Part shown: positions 63,671 to 64,000 of the stretch, piece after piece
Numbering within the stretch: the first letter of the stretch is position 1
Layout: every line of letters starts with the position of its first letter
Assembly (NCBI RefSeq): GCF_011207455.1
Contig: NZ_CP048877.1
Location: 2,223,346-2,287,345, forward strand
Direction of reading: 5' to 3'
DNA: 64,000 bases
Source: Thermosulfuriphilus ammonigenes
GTDB taxonomy: Bacteria; Desulfobacterota; Thermodesulfobacteria; Thermodesulfobacteriales; ST65
Program-made: the position numbers and the translations under genes
Notes under the pieces: model-generated
The model's input: only the letters and a program-made list of their open reading frames with translations
Databases searched by the model: none
Told to the model about the DNA's origin: nothing

Positions 63671-63700
63671 TTGACATCTCCCCCAAAATTCCTCTATAAG
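63671..63700 (+). promoter_or_regulatory. Strong sigma70-type promoter of the RsbRD-like gene
   Basis: TTGACA (63671-63676), 18 bases, TATAAG (63695-63700). The start codon at 63737 lies about 30 bases after the expected transcript start. Confidence 0.7.
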
Positions 63701-63736
63701 AGGAGCCACGGATTTTATAACGCTTGAGGCTACTTG

Positions 63737-64000
63737 ATGAGCATAGAGAAGCAACTTGAGCAGAAAAAAGAGGTTATTTTAAAGCGCTGGTTCGAGAAGA
63801 TAGTTTCTAGTTATCCGACTGAAACCGCGTCTTTTCTTAAGCGCCACATGGATGATATAGAGAACCCTGTGGCCTATCGTATCCATGAAGGGATCGAGGG
63901 TATATTTGATCAGCTTCTCCAATCTGATGTTATCGATCCACAGCAGGTTTCATATTTCCTGGACAGGATTGTTCGGGTGAGGGCCATTCAAGACTTTACT
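63737..64000 (+). CDS. RsbRD N-terminal domain protein (truncated by window end)
   Basis: 88 residues are visible to the edge, start MSIEKQLEQKKEVILKRWFE, then ETASFLKRHMDDIENPVAYR and IRVR-type end. This is the globin-like RsbRD/RsbRA N-terminal helical domain. In sulfate reducers such a gene is often directly upstream of dsrMKJOP, which would lie beyond the window (inference). A good promoter (63671-63700) precedes it; the ATG has a TTG codon in front, giving an alternative start. Ligand unknown. Confidence 0.85.
   Translation, partial: MSIEKQLEQKKEVILKRWFEKIVSSYPTETASFLKRHMDDIENPVAYRIHEGIEGIFDQLLQSDVIDPQQVSYFLDRIVRVRAIQDFT

Overview
The window looks like a chromosomal segment of a Gram-negative, anaerobic, probably thermophilic bacterium of the Thermodesulfobacteriota type. 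That placement is inferred from gene content and is not proven. The pointers are an RsbRD-type gene at the right edge (often upstream of dsrMKJOP in sulfate reducers), an archaeal-style three-part glutamate synthase, a heptosyltransferase and glycan cluster, cytochrome bd with an Rrf2 regulator, archaeal-type DUF763, and a HhH radical SAM protein. GC content is moderate (a little above 50 percent in coding DNA) with AT-rich intergenic regions. Gene packing is dense, with many 1-4 base start/stop overlaps. I saw no insertion sequences, prophage genes, CRISPR arrays, rRNA or tRNA.

Layout. 1-4660 (minus): Rrf2 regulator, cydAB, then purL cut by the window edge. 4741-9826: a membrane diguanylate cyclase, a DUF72 protein, a small Cys-containing protein and three tandem secreted LTXXQ (Spy/CpxP-like) paralogues. 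10105-14097: methyltransferase, GalT-like protein, nitroreductase and a radical SAM/HhH protein. 14183-19881: an envelope-glycan cluster with a family 9 glycosyltransferase, three family 4 glycosyltransferases, a sulfotransferase and a polysaccharide deacetylase. 19878-26132 (minus): one long run from a clear promoter, encoding split glutamate synthase, purM, DUF523, a UPF0045 thiamine-binding protein, a 41-residue CXXC membrane peptide and a NapH-like ferredoxin. 26220-31618: a CheY-like regulator, gatCA, a HDOD/GGDEF signalling trio and lgt. 31649-41452: DUF1992, TPR, flavin reductase, HNH, MarR, a membrane protein, an Nth-like glycosylase, purA, polA, a PilZ protein and DUF763. 41415-46850: scpB, dnaE, a Fur-family regulator and GNAT. 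46827-51049: an M20 peptidase, a hybrid histidine kinase and a cupin.

The most interesting region is 51052-63470. A cobalamin riboswitch (about 54283-54475) precedes a translationally coupled run: cobN, a SPASM-type radical SAM enzyme, cbiZ with an extra C-terminal domain, a lipoprotein fused to an ECF S-component-like membrane domain, and a double ECF ATPase. The missing EcfT subunit lies just upstream on the opposite strand, coupled to a secreted beta-propeller protein. Between them is an unknown 232-residue protein with a Cys-Gly-Cys motif. Together these look like a B12-repressed corrinoid or cobalt uptake and remodelling system whose substrate-capture part and radical SAM step I do not recognise.

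A second general pattern is that seven of the eight convergent gene pairs overlap at their 3' ends, by 4 to 114 bases. Probable sigma70 promoters could be read at several sites, and two genes seem to start unusually: a CTG start for the PilZ protein and a leaderless MarR transcript.
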